A DNA stretch of 34,214 nucleotides, taken from NCBI GenBank assembly GCA_021324945.1, contig JAJPID010000064.1, forward strand, positions 1-34,214, given 5' to 3'. This document shows, piece after piece, positions 6,411-13,686 of the stretch; the first letter of the stretch is position 1, and every line of letters starts with the position of its first letter. The notes under the pieces are model-generated. The model saw only the letters and a list, made by a program, of their open reading frames with translations. It made no database searches and was not told the DNA's origin. Position numbers and translations under genes: made by a program. This stretch comes from Lysobacterales bacterium. Lineage in GTDB: Bacteria > Pseudomonadota > Gammaproteobacteria > Xanthomonadales > Rhodanobacteraceae.

Positions 6411-8642
6411 CTACTGTCCTGGATGATATGTCCGCTGGGTGTGCCCCTGCAGTTGCTCTGGCCAGAAATACACCGTGCGCAGGTTGCCGGTGGAGTAGCG
6501 CTCGGCTTCGTCGGTGAAGTGTTCGGAATCTTGGTGGCCGCTTTCGCCGCCGGCGGTGACGGCGCGCGCGGAGACTTTCGGCCCGAATTCGACCGCTGCG
6601 AGGAAGCTGTTGCCGCTGTTGCCGTAGTAGCGCTTCGTGCCGGGCCAGCGGTGCGCGCCGAAGGAAGCCAGCGAACCCCAGCGCGATGAGGTGAAAGGAA
6701 CGGGGATGCTCGGCTTGGCATCGTCGAAGTGCGGTTCAATCGAATCGTCCAGTCGCTGAAAACGATTGATCTCACCCCACGCCGTGCCCCAGCTTCCGAA
6801 ATCTTTTTGCAAACGGTCCGATGCTTCCCACAGCGCGTGCAGACGTTGCTGCGGCGTGGCCTTTTCGGCGATGTAGTCGTACACGCGCATGTTCGATGCG
6901 TGCGGATCGAGACCGCTGGCTTGCGCGGTGTCGTTCACTTCGTCCCACAGCGTGTCGCCCCAGAACACCGCCAGCGAAGTCGGCATCGATGCGACGCCCC
7001 AACGGTAATCCCAGGTGCGCAGCATCCGGATTTGGCCCGCGAGTCGCGACTTCAGCGGGTCGTTCGCGGGGAGTGCGTCGTAGTCTTTGACCAGAATCGG
7101 GATCAGCCGCGCGAACGCGGGCAAATACGAGTCGAACGCGTCGGTGATCAGCATCGGCACTGTCATGTCGCGTATGCCCTGCAACAGGGCGAGCGCGTGC
7201 ACGCCGCGCGGATTCTCGCCGAAGCTGTCCATGTATTGCGGATAGTCTTTTGCTTTAGGGCTGTTCGTGCCGGCCGCGGTCCAGGGCCAATTGTTGGTGT
7301 TGAACACCCAGCCGTTGGACGGATTGATGACGTTCGGCATTTCGTTCAGTGGAGTGAGTCCTTGCCAGTCGGTGGCAGGATTGCTGCCGTCCACAGGCTG
7401 GGTGTAATCGAAGCGATTGTCGCGCTTGGGAATGAACTGCGGCACCAGGAACGCGATCTCGCCCTTGTCGTCGGCGAACAGTGTGTTGTTGGATGAATTG
7501 GCCTTCAGCTCGGCGACTTTTTCGTAAGAAGCGTAATCGCTCGCCTTGGTGCGCAGGAAGCTCTGTTCCAGTGCTGAGACCGGACGGTTCATCAACGCTT
7601 CGGCGATCCACCTGCCGTTCTCGCTGCGCACGATTGGGCCGTGATGCGTGAAGTACGCGGTGAAACTGCGCGACTTCATCGAGCCGTCGCTCGCACGATA
7701 TTGGACGGTGATTTCGCGTGTCGTCACCGGCCGCAGTTCCTTGCCGTATCGATAAAACAACCGACCGTCCTGCTTGACGATGGTTTCTGCGAACTCATCC
7801 ACGTTGTCCACGCCGGTCGAGGTATGCATCCAGCCGATGTGCGGGTTGAAACCCTGATAGATGAAGAACTGGCCCCAGGTCGCGGCGCCATAAGCGTCCA
7901 GGCCCTCGTCGCTCGACATCTGGAGTTCCGAGCGGAAATAGAACGAGGTGTGCGGATTGATCCACAATAGGGCGTGGCCGTTTGCCGTCAATCTCGGCGC
8001 GATGGCGATGCCGTTGGAGCCGGTCGGCTCGGCCCAGCTCGCGGATTCCATTTGCGCCAGTGCGATCATCGTTGCGGGATCGGCGCCGTAGAACTTCGCG
8101 AGATCCGACAAGTCCACGCGCTCGATGTCGCCGCCGATGCTGCCTTCGGTAAAGGACAGCGCCATCCACGGCTCGAAATGCGTGATCACTTTGGGGTGCT
8201 GTTGCGGATGCGTGACGAGATACCAGTTCAAACCATCGGCCCACGCATTCATCAGCTTCTGCAACCATGCCGGCGATTGCGCGTAAAGTTTTTTCAATTC
8301 GACCGGGTCGACCCACAATTGTTGGCGTAGGTCTTGCCAGACATTCGCTGCGCCTTGCGCGCGTGCCGTCCAGCCTAGCGCTGTGAGGTAATTCGTTTCG
8401 ATGCGGTTGAAATCGTCCTCGGCCTGCGCGTAGATCGCGCCGAACACCGCATCGGCATCAGTCCGGCCGTGGACGTGCGCGATGCCCCAATCGTCGCGGA
8501 CGATCGTCACGTTTTGCGCTTCGGTTTGCAGACGTGTGCGCTCCGTCTCGGCGTGCGCGACGCCGGCGCACGATAAAGCCGATGCCGCGCACGCGATCAG
8601 GGCGCGGGCCGCGAGAAATCGAGGTTCACCAGTGGACTTCAT
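6411..8642 (-). CDS. Secreted penicillin acylase family Ntn-hydrolase (possible AHL acylase)
   Basis: 743 residues. The signal peptide runs to AHA at residue 31. The alpha subunit follows (TIVRDDWGIAHVHG, then AIYAQAEDDFNR), then the self-processing site TG-SNGIAIAP, where Ser209 becomes the N-terminal nucleophile of the beta subunit. The beta subunit has LLWINPHTSFYFRSE and WGQFFIYQGFNPHIGWMHTS. Enzymes of this family mature by autocleavage in the periplasm and hydrolyse amide bonds of beta-lactams, acyl-homoserine lactones or other N-acyl compounds; sequence alone does not fix the substrate. ATG at 8642 was chosen for the signal peptide and a GGAAGGGA ribosome site. It is monocistronic, divergent from undA; a 356-base gap lies upstream. 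Confidence 0.9.
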   Translation of the reverse strand: MKSTGEPRFLAARALIACAASALSCAGVAHAETERTRLQTEAQNVTIVRDDWGIAHVHGRTDADAVFGAIYAQAEDDFNRIETNYLTALGWTARAQGAANVWQDLRQQLWVDPVELKKLYAQSPAWLQKLMNAWADGLNWYLVTHPQQHPKVITHFEPWMALSFTEGSIGGDIERVDLSDLAKFYGADPATMIALAQMESASWAEPTGSNGIAIAPRLTANGHALLWINPHTSFYFRSELQMSSDEGLDAYGAATWGQFFIYQGFNPHIGWMHTSTGVDNVDEFAETIVKQDGRLFYRYGKELRPVTTREITVQYRASDGSMKSRSFTAYFTHHGPIVRSENGRWIAEALMNRPVSALEQSFLRTKASDYASYEKVAELKANSSNNTLFADDKGEIAFLVPQFIPKRDNRFDYTQPVDGSNPATDWQGLTPLNEMPNVINPSNGWVFNTNNWPWTAAGTNSPKAKDYPQYMDSFGENPRGVHALALLQGIRDMTVPMLITDAFDSYLPAFARLIPILVKDYDALPANDPLKSRLAGQIRMLRTWDYRWGVASMPTSLAVFWGDTLWDEVNDTAQASGLDPHASNMRVYDYIAEKATPQQRLHALWEASDRLQKDFGSWGTAWGEINRFQRLDDSIEPHFDDAKPSIPVPFTSSRWGSLASFGAHRWPGTKRYYGNSGNSFLAAVEFGPKVSARAVTAGGESGHQDSEHFTDEAERYSTGNLRTVYFWPEQLQGHTQRTYHPGQ

Positions 8643-8998
8643 GATGCCGTCCCTTCCGGCCGCACAGGCCGATCCGTTTCCATATAACACGCTCGCTGCG
8701 GCGGCGCGAACGGCTGCGGACGTGCGGCTCGCCCCCACAGGACGGACGAACCACGCAAAACCCGCCTGCACGCTTGCCGGCGGATATTCGCGGGGGTACG
8801 TTAGTGCCAAGCCGGAACGCCCCTGATGAGCCGGCGCGCGGGACACTTCTCGGCACATCTTGCTGTGTCCAACTCTCACTGTCGAACAGCATTCTTCCGG
8901 CATCGCTGCGTTGCCGGAGGGCGTCGGCACGCCGATGGCGCGCCGGCCGACCAACGCAGCACTTCCCGAAAAACGAATCCAATTTCAAGGAGACATCC
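8643..8998. other. Divergent control region between the acylase gene and undA
   Basis: 356 bases without a convincing gene, between two outward-reading genes, so it should hold both promoters. A 7-bp perfect hairpin (TCCGGCA / TGCCGGA) spans 8896-8918, about 80 bases before the undA start. An AT-rich spot (CATATAAC at about 8680) is the best place for an acylase -10 region but has no clear -35 partner. AAGGAG at 8987-8992 is the undA ribosome site. I see no recognisable operator. Confidence 0.5.
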
Positions 8999-9787
8999 AT
9001 GAACACCCGTTTTGAACTTGCCGGCCCCCTGACCGACATCCGCAGCTATCCGCAGTGGACGCAGGACATGGTCGCAGACTGCGACCGCGTCAAGCGCACC
9101 GTGGTAGAACACGAGCTGTGGGATCTGATGCGCAGCGGTGCCTTGGGCGCCGACGGCACCGCCAATTTCATGGTGGGCATCTGGCCGGTGATCGAGCGCT
9201 TCCCTGGCTACATGGCGCAGAGCCTGTTGAAGACGCGCTACGGACGCAGCGAGGGCGACAATCTGGCGCGCCGCTGGCTGGTGCGCAACATCCGCGTCGA
9301 ACAGAACCACGCCGAGTACTGGCTGGATTGGGCCGAGGGCGCGGGCGTGCCGCGCCAGCAGGTTTTGGAAGGAACACCGCCTTACGGCACGCAGGCATTG
9401 GCCAATTGGCTTGAAGAGATCAGCAGCCGGGGCTCGTTGGCTGCCGGCATTGCGGCCAGCAATTACGCGGTCGAGGGGGCCACGGGCGAGTGGTCGCAGA
9501 TCGTATATGACAGCCGCGAATATCAGGGGCTCTTCCCGCAAAATACGCGCAAGGCTTCTCTGCGATGGCTGCAATTGCACGCGGCCTACGACGACACCCA
9601 TCCTTGGGAAGCGCTGGAGATCGTGTGTACCTTGTTGGGCGCCTCGCCACGCCCGGAAGAAGTGGCGCATATTGGGGAGTGCATCAAGCGCAGCTACAGA
9701 AGCATGTGCATCAGCATGGACAGCTGTTACCGCGGGTTGCGGCTGCAGGAAGAAGGTGCCTCATTTCAGGTCGTTGCCGCTGCTTGA
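8999..9787 (+). CDS. undA: UndA-like diiron oxidase (medium-chain fatty acid to 1-alkene)
   Basis: 262 residues of the haem-oxygenase-like diiron superfamily (often mislabelled TenA). The iron ligands fall at Glu101, His104, Glu159, His194, Asp198 and His201, which is the same set and numbering I recall for Pseudomonas UndA (261 residues). Surrounding blocks also match it from memory: VVEHEL, YMAQ, RRWL-RNIRVE-NHA-YW, NYA-EGATGEWS and HA-YDD-HPWEALEI-CTL. UndA oxidatively decarboxylates lauric and related acids (C10-C14) to terminal alkenes such as 1-undecene. It is cytosolic with no signal peptide. ATG at 8999 has AAGGAG six bases upstream. It is followed after 49 bases by a GGDEF-EAL gene. 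Alternative: another member of the HDO family with a different small substrate. Confidence 0.85.
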   Translation: MNTRFELAGPLTDIRSYPQWTQDMVADCDRVKRTVVEHELWDLMRSGALGADGTANFMVGIWPVIERFPGYMAQSLLKTRYGRSEGDNLARRWLVRNIRVEQNHAEYWLDWAEGAGVPRQQVLEGTPPYGTQALANWLEEISSRGSLAAGIAASNYAVEGATGEWSQIVYDSREYQGLFPQNTRKASLRWLQLHAAYDDTHPWEALEIVCTLLGASPRPEEVAHIGECIKRSYRSMCISMDSCYRGLRLQEEGASFQVVAAA

Positions 9788-9810
9788 TCTGGTATGCAAT
9801 GTGCATGGTA

Positions 9811-9831
9811 CGTGGCTCACACTGAGCCACG
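9811..9831 (+). promoter_or_regulatory. Hairpin just before the GGDEF-EAL start
   Basis: CGTGGCTCA, loop CAC, TGAGCCACG: a perfect 9-bp foldback between undA and the next gene, ending five bases before the ATG at 9837. It occupies the place where a ribosome site would be, and no AGGAG-like sequence is visible there. It may limit translation of the downstream gene, act as a weak terminator or processing site, or mean that the true start is elsewhere. Confidence 0.5.
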
Positions 9832-9836
9832 AACCC

Positions 9837-12581
9837 ATGCGCGGCGGCCAAATACCACTGGAGCGCTCGTTATCCAAACGGCTGTTGCCGCTGGCCTACG
9901 GGTTGGCGGCACTGGTGGCATTTATCGTCGCGCTCACTTGGGGGGCCTTGCAGGTTCAAATAGCTCTGGCTGGCCTGATGAATGGCGAGAGCATCTGGTC
10001 CAAGGCGCAGAAACAGTCAGTTATTGATCTGGCTTCATACGGGGTCAACGGAGACGAACGACGGTTGGTCGACTTCCGCCGCAACTATGTGGTGCTGAGA
10101 TCCGATGCTTGGGCACGCGATGCGATTGCCTCCGGGCACTTTGACAGGCCTGCGGTCGTCGCCGCTTTTCGCAGGGGCAGCGTTATCCCAGACGCCATCC
10201 CCGGAATGATTTTTATTTTCGAACACCTCGCGGATGCACCGTATGTTCGGGACGCGCTGCAGGAATGGCACTCCGTGGACGGTGCCATCAAGGAACTGGA
10301 CCAGATCGCTTTGCAGTTAGAGCAGCGGCACCGCTCCAGTAAAGACCTCCGACCGGACGAAATAGAACGTGTAGAGGCCCGCATCCACGCGTTGAACGCG
10401 TTTATCGAGCCTCACGCAAACCACTTTTCGTTGGAAATTGCCCTTGGCGCATCCTGGGCTGGCCGGATGCTGTTCATCGGCGAATTGTTCGCCGCTTGCG
10501 TTGCACTTGGGTTGTGGCTTCTGCTGGCGCGACGCACGCTCCAGCGTATCCGCGGCACGGAGGAGCGTTACCGGCTGCTTTTCGACAGCGCCGCCGATGC
10601 GATCGTGATGGTGGACGAGAACAGCGGCCACATCCTCGACGCCAACCGCACTGCTTCGACCTGGCTAGGCCGGGATCAGGGCGATCTGCGCGGTGTGCCG
10701 TTCGCGGACCTGTTCGCGAAATCCACCAGCCGCGAAGACGTCGGCGTTGGCCTCCTGCGCGGCGCACGCGGCGAACGGCCGGTGGAAACGCAGAGCAGCC
10801 TCACGGTGTGGGGCGATCGTGTCGTGCGGCAGGCGATCATCCGCGACATCAGCGAGCGCGTGGAGCGCGAACGCGAGCGCCGCATCGCCGCCGAAGCGCT
10901 GGCCGGCATCGCCGAAGGCGTGATCATCGCCGATGCCGATCGCCGCGTGCTCTCCATCAACGCGGCCGCGGCGCAGATCACCGGCTTCACGGTCGAAAGC
11001 CTTTCCGGGCTGCGGCTGGACGATGCACGCAGCCTGCCCGATGGGAGCCCGCTGCCGGCGTCGATCTGGGATGAAGTCGCGGCCGGACGCAACTGGACCG
11101 GCGAAGTGCAGAGCCTGCGCAGCAACGGCAGCACCTATCCGGAAAAACTCAGCATCAGCGCGATCCGGGATGGCGAACGCGTGCTGCATTACGTCGCGGT
11201 GTTCAGCGATATTTCGGTGGTGAAGGCCGATCGCCGCCGGCTGGAACATCTCGCCACGCACGATCCGCTCACCGGTCTGGTGAACCGCGCGGAATTCGAG
11301 CGGCGTTGCGCCGAAGCCATCGCGCACGCCGCGCGCGAACGTAGCGCGGCGGCGGTGTTGTTCATCGATCTCGACGCTTTCAAGTTCGTCAACGACAGCT
11401 ACAGCCACGGCATCGGCGACCGCTTGCTGGCGCTGGTGGCCGAGCGCATACAGAAGCAGCTCGGGCGCGCCGACGTGGCCGGGCGCATCGGCGGCGACGA
11501 ATTCACCGTGCTGGCGCGCGGGCTGGTATTGCGCGAAGACGCCGCCGCGCTGGCTGGACGCCTGCTCGCCACCTTGTCAGAGCCCTTCGTGGTGGACGAA
11601 TACGAAATCGTGCTGAGTGCCAGCATCGGCATCGCCGGGTTCCCGCTGGACGGCGCCGATGCGCCCACGCTGATCGCCAATGCGGACGCGGCGATGTATG
11701 CGGCCAAGAGCGAGGAGCGCAATGCGTACCGCTTCTACGCGCCGATGATGCACGCCGACACGCGCAAGCGCCTGCAACTTGCGGCGGAGTTGCGGCAGGC
11801 CTTGCTGCGCGACGAATTCCGGCTGGTCTATCAACCGAGCGTGGAATTGCGCAGTGGTCGCATCGTGGCGGTCGAGGCGCTGCTGCGCTGGCAACATCCC
11901 GAGCGCGGCGAAGTGCTGCCGGGAGAATTCATCCCTGTGGCGGAAAGCACCGGCGTGATCCATCGCATCGACGAATGGGTGATGCGCAGTGTGTGCGCGC
12001 AACTGCACGCATGGGATCGCGCCGGTCTGCCGCCAATCCGCGTGGCGGTGAATGTGTCGGCTCGCTGGTTCGGACATCCGGCCTTCATCGAAAGCGTCAG
12101 CCGCGCACTGCAATCCAATGGCGTGGCCGCGCAGCGGATTCTTCTGGAAATCACCGAAGGCGCAATGCTGCGCTTGGGTGAGGACACCGAAAGCAAGATG
12201 CAGGCGCTGGCGCGGCTGGGTCTGGCGGTGGCGATCGACGACTTCGGAACTGGCTACTCCTCGATGGCGTACCTGAAACTGCCAGCGGTGGCCTATCTGA
12301 AAATTGACCGTTCCTTCATCACAGGCCTGCCGGGCGACATCAACGATGCGGCGATCACCGAAGCGATGCTGGCGATGGCGAAGAGTTTGAATCTCACGCC
12401 GATCGCCGAAGGCATCGAAACCGAGGCGCAGCATGAATTCCTGCTGCGCGCCGGTTGTGCCGAAGGGCAGGGCTATCTCTATTCGTATCCGCTGCCCGCG
12501 CCTGCGATCGAACGCATGCTGCTGCCCAAGCCTGTGCCGACCGCAGGCAAGTTGAAATTGGTGCCGCCGAAGCGGGGCTGA
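9837..12581 (+). CDS. Membrane PAS-PAS-GGDEF-EAL protein, RbdA-like
   Basis: 914 residues. TM1 lies at about 16-38 and TM2 at about 211-233, flanking a periplasmic sensor region of about 170 residues with no family I recognise. PAS1 spans about 240-345, PAS2 about 354-470, GGDEF about 472-640 (intact GGDEF at 552-556), and EAL about 655-895 (Glu680 in EALLR, DDFGTGYSS from 801, LEITE, KIDRSF, AEGIE). The EAL catalytic set looks complete, so cyclic-di-GMP phosphodiesterase activity is likely; GGDEF may make c-di-GMP or act as a GTP-sensing switch. The I-site RxxD is not intact (GRAD at 543-546). As I recall, P. aeruginosa RbdA (PA0861) has this layout and sits next to undA. ATG 9837 is the first start before TM1; GTG 9801 is possible. 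Confidence 0.9.
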   Translation: MRGGQIPLERSLSKRLLPLAYGLAALVAFIVALTWGALQVQIALAGLMNGESIWSKAQKQSVIDLASYGVNGDERRLVDFRRNYVVLRSDAWARDAIASGHFDRPAVVAAFRRGSVIPDAIPGMIFIFEHLADAPYVRDALQEWHSVDGAIKELDQIALQLEQRHRSSKDLRPDEIERVEARIHALNAFIEPHANHFSLEIALGASWAGRMLFIGELFAACVALGLWLLLARRTLQRIRGTEERYRLLFDSAADAIVMVDENSGHILDANRTASTWLGRDQGDLRGVPFADLFAKSTSREDVGVGLLRGARGERPVETQSSLTVWGDRVVRQAIIRDISERVERERERRIAAEALAGIAEGVIIADADRRVLSINAAAAQITGFTVESLSGLRLDDARSLPDGSPLPASIWDEVAAGRNWTGEVQSLRSNGSTYPEKLSISAIRDGERVLHYVAVFSDISVVKADRRRLEHLATHDPLTGLVNRAEFERRCAEAIAHAARERSAAAVLFIDLDAFKFVNDSYSHGIGDRLLALVAERIQKQLGRADVAGRIGGDEFTVLARGLVLREDAAALAGRLLATLSEPFVVDEYEIVLSASIGIAGFPLDGADAPTLIANADAAMYAAKSEERNAYRFYAPMMHADTRKRLQLAAELRQALLRDEFRLVYQPSVELRSGRIVAVEALLRWQHPERGEVLPGEFIPVAESTGVIHRIDEWVMRSVCAQLHAWDRAGLPPIRVAVNVSARWFGHPAFIESVSRALQSNGVAAQRILLEITEGAMLRLGEDTESKMQALARLGLAVAIDDFGTGYSSMAYLKLPAVAYLKIDRSFITGLPGDINDAAITEAMLAMAKSLNLTPIAEGIETEAQHEFLLRAGCAEGQGYLYSYPLPAPAIERMLLPKPVPTAGKLKLVPPKRG

Positions 12582-12743
12582 TCCGTTCCGGTGCCGGGCC
12601 GCTCATGCCCGGGGGCGCTGGCCACGTATTCGTGGTATTCCAGAACACTCGAGCCACACTCAGCCGCATTGCGCACTATCCGCTTGCAGGCTGCGAGATT
12701 CGCCTTCGGCACCGGCACCAAGAAACCATCGGGGATAGCTCAT
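12582..12743 (-). pseudogene. DUF1428 (YbaA-like) gene remnant
   Basis: The ATG at 12741-12743 sits 11 bases after the YciI-like gene's stop with an AAGGAA ribosome site, but reads only MSYPRWFLG... in frame. Shifting frame by one base after the fourth codon gives DGFLVPVPKANLAACKRIVR followed by an LEYHEYVAS segment, which is the N-terminal third of DUF1428 proteins (typical start M-YVDGF-VPVPK). The CCCC run at the break suggests a one-base insertion. About 70 C-terminal residues are missing; the reading runs into the end of the convergent GGDEF-EAL gene. So there are two lesions: frameshift and truncation. A GC hairpin (CCGGGC / GCCCGG) at 12594-12612 lies in the remnant. Confidence 0.6.
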
Positions 12744-12754
12744 GGCAGGTTCCT

Positions 12755-13195
12755 TCAACACTGCGTCTTGCCATGTTCGCGCCGGCGCGCCTGCTGCCCC
12801 CGGAGTCGCGCATCCTGTTCGCGCATTTCCGGCGTCAGCGCGTCGCCGAAGTCCTCCGCCTCGAGCACGGGGCGGATTTCCACCGTCTCGCCGCCATCGA
12901 ACGGCGCGCGCTTCAGCCATTCGATGGCTTCGTCGATCGATTTCACCTGCCACATCCAGAAGCCGGCGACCAGCTCCTTGGTTTCGGTGAACGGGCCGTC
13001 GATCACGCGCCGCTGCTTGCCGTCGAATTGCACGCGCACGCCTTTCGATGTGGGATGCAGGCCTTCGCCTTCCAGCATCACGCCGGCCTTCACCAGTTCC
13101 TCGTTGTACTTGCCCATCGCTTCCAGCAATTCGCGGCTGGGCATCACGCCCGCTTCGGAATCCGCATTGGCTTTCACCAGCACCATGACTCGCAT
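12755..13195 (-). CDS. YciI family protein (DGPF domain)
   Basis: 146 residues starting MRVMVLVKANADSEAG, with the signature DGPFTETKELVAGFW in the middle and a WLKRAPF-GGETVEIRP end, as in the ferredoxin-like YciI/DGPF family. A C-terminal tail of about 25 charged residues (EQDARLRGQQARRREHG) extends beyond the domain. Function is unknown; relatives are often encoded beside ECF sigma factors. ATG at 13195 has a GGAGAA ribosome site. It appears intact although both neighbours (DUF1428 downstream, MoaD/BNR upstream and divergent) are broken. Confidence 0.88.
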   Translation of the reverse strand: MRVMVLVKANADSEAGVMPSRELLEAMGKYNEELVKAGVMLEGEGLHPTSKGVRVQFDGKQRRVIDGPFTETKELVAGFWMWQVKSIDEAIEWLKRAPFDGGETVEIRPVLEAEDFGDALTPEMREQDARLRGQQARRREHGKTQC

Positions 13196-13224
13196 TGCCG
13201 TTCTCCTCGGATGTCGGAATTGAA

Positions 13225-13250
13225 CCGCTCGTCTGAGCGGCTCTTGTTTT
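13225..13250 (+). terminator. Terminator-like hairpin with T-rich tail
   Basis: CCGCTC, loop GTCT, GAGCGG, then CTCTTGTTTT. It reads as a plus-strand terminator but no intact plus-strand gene precedes it; it sits between the divergent YciI-like gene and the MoaD remnant. It may be left over from a gene lost when this patch eroded. Confidence 0.4.
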
Positions 13251-13450
13251 GACGACGAACGAACGTGGGCCGGATCGACAAGCCGCCGCCCTGCGGCAGG
13301 CCGGGACCGGCGCCAGCATCGACGAAGTGCTGGAAGAGGTGTTCGCGCTATACGCAAATCTGCGCGGCTATGTGCTCGACGAGCATGACACCGTGCGGCA
13401 TCATCTAACGCTCTTCGCGGATGGCGCGGCGATTCGCAACAAACGCGACC
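13249..13450 (+). pseudogene. MoaD/ThiS-like fragment
   Basis: An open frame (first possible codon TTG at 13249) contains ASIDEVLEEVFALYANLRGY and a VLDEHDTVRHHLTLFADGAA stretch ending NKRDL, the middle of a MoaD/ThiS beta-grasp sulfur-carrier protein. The N-terminal strand is poorly preserved, and the essential C-terminal Gly-Gly that would be thiocarboxylated is missing. After about 13450 the frame becomes unrelated sequence and stops at 13569. There is no ribosome site. Non-functional as a sulfur carrier. Confidence 0.6.
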
Positions 13451-13634
13451 TGTGGCGAGCGGCGACCGGCTCGCGTTCGGTGCCACCATCGGCGGCTTCT
13501 GGATCACCGGGAATCAGGGCGATCGCTGGCTCAGGCAGGATGCGCGCCTGCCGCCGGTGTACGCGGTGAGTTCGCCGATGCTCCCGATGCGGTTCACGTT
13601 CCGTCGGCGTGACGCCATGACCGCTGCCACTTGA
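13451..13634 (+). pseudogene. C-terminal tail of a BNR-repeat (sialidase-like) protein
   Basis: Directly after the MoaD fragment, in a frame shifted relative to it, the sequence reads ASGDRLAFGATIGGFWITGN followed by GDRWLRQDARLPPVYAV. This is the last blade of WD40/YVTN/BNR-like beta-propeller proteins often labelled exo-alpha-sialidase (pattern GDRLA-G-T-G-LW-S-D-GD-W ... LPP-YAV). It ends TGA at 13632-13634. The rest of the propeller is absent. The abrupt join suggests one deletion that removed the MoaD end and most of a neighbouring BNR gene. Confidence 0.55.
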
Positions 13635-13686
13635 CGCGCGCGGCGGCGCGGTTCTCAATCTTGAAGTTTGACACTGGGAGAACCGC

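Noticed and set aside
5223-6689. Long plus-strand open frame of 488 codons opposite the aminotransferase
   Set aside because: Antisense shadow caused by high GC; no domain, low-complexity His/Arg/Ala composition, while the minus strand carries a complete enzyme.
9411-9836. Extended N-terminus of the GGDEF-EAL protein reaching back into undA
   Set aside because: The frame is open but reads undA in another phase and shows no protein-like pattern; homology and TM1 begin after 9837.
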